This document shows, piece by piece, positions 63,987 to 64,000 of a stretch of DNA of 64,000 nucleotides. The stretch covers positions 1,178,001 to 1,242,000 of the forward strand of contig NZ_LR134352.1 in assembly GCF_900637185.1 (NCBI RefSeq), given 5' to 3'. A program made the position numbers and the translations under genes. A model generated the notes under the pieces. That model had not been told where the DNA came from. It searched no databases and was given only the letters and a program-made list of their open reading frames with translations. Positions within the stretch are counted from its first letter, which is position 1; each line of letters begins with the position of its first letter. The stretch comes from Nocardia asteroides. GTDB lineage: Bacteria > Actinomycetota > Actinomycetes > Mycobacteriales > Mycobacteriaceae.

Positions 63987-64000
63987 GTGGCGATACCCAA
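63987..64000 (+). CDS. Possible start of a further gene (truncated by window edge)
   Basis: GTG-GCG-ATA-CCC-AA begins a frame that runs out of the window, 7 nt after a TAGAAT box. Only four codons are visible, so identity is unknown. Confidence 0.35.

Overview
The window is high-GC, densely coded actinobacterial DNA with many GTG starts. Gene content points to a mycolic-acid actinomycete of the Nocardia/Rhodococcus type: Lsr2, CarD, a MhuD-type heme-degrading monooxygenase, an LpqE-like lipoprotein, a CbtAB cobalt transporter, and DUF2277, DUF3180, DUF6779 and DUF1772 proteins. From memory, much of the core order matches Mycobacterium tuberculosis between about Rv3579c and Rv3628: ppa, a PBP4-type carboxypeptidase, a zincin, tilS, hpt, ftsH, folE-P-B-K, DUF3180, DUF6779, DUF2520, panC-panD-coaX, lysS, lsr2, clpC, mhuD, mutY, canB, radA, lpqE-like, carD, ispD-ispF, cysS, rlmB. 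The genus is inferred, not proven.

Region by region. 1-1410: 3' end of an AfsR-like NB-ARC/TPR regulator. 1603-6653: pyrophosphatase, DacB-like carboxypeptidase, zinc metalloprotease, TilS, Hpt. 6644-18914: an accessory block with two tandem membrane Ser/Thr kinases, an amidase, a LysR regulator, an aldehyde dehydrogenase divergent from a PucR-type regulator, and small DUF proteins. 19191-30562: ftsH, the folate operon, the pantothenate/CoA genes, then cysteine dioxygenase and a rhodanese behind a candidate cysteine attenuator. 30772-38312: lysS, lsr2, an FHA regulator, a DUF1772 protein, a secreted lipase and clpC. 38372-53241: a second accessory block with two DUF1877 paralogues, an AraC regulator, an MFS transporter, a VWA protein, an orphan antitoxin-like gene, a two-component system, an ABC-2 transporter, a TetR/azoreductase/SMR cassette, an OsmC protein and CbtAB under a cobalamin riboswitch. 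53466-63935: mhuD, a hydrolase, mutY, canB, radA, the lpqE-like lipoprotein, carD, ispD, ispF, cysS, rlmB. The last bases probably start another gene.

The core supplies folate, pantothenate/CoA and isoprenoid precursors, tRNA charging and modification, and proteolysis (FtsH, ClpC). Many genes have a TAnnnT-like -10 box 6-8 nt before their start codon, so leaderless transcripts are likely common here.

The most notable signals are: (i) a 13-codon leaderless Cys-Cys open reading frame with competing hairpins before cysteine dioxygenase; (ii) a degenerate tandem duplication at the kinase/response-regulator junction that created a translationally coupled 30-codon chimeric ORF; (iii) an 18-bp perfect inverted repeat holding two KstR-like boxes at the start of a secreted lipase gene; (iv) no disA next to radA; (v) two tandem kinases with DFN in place of DFG. 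There is no CRISPR array, insertion sequence, rRNA or tRNA gene that I can support.
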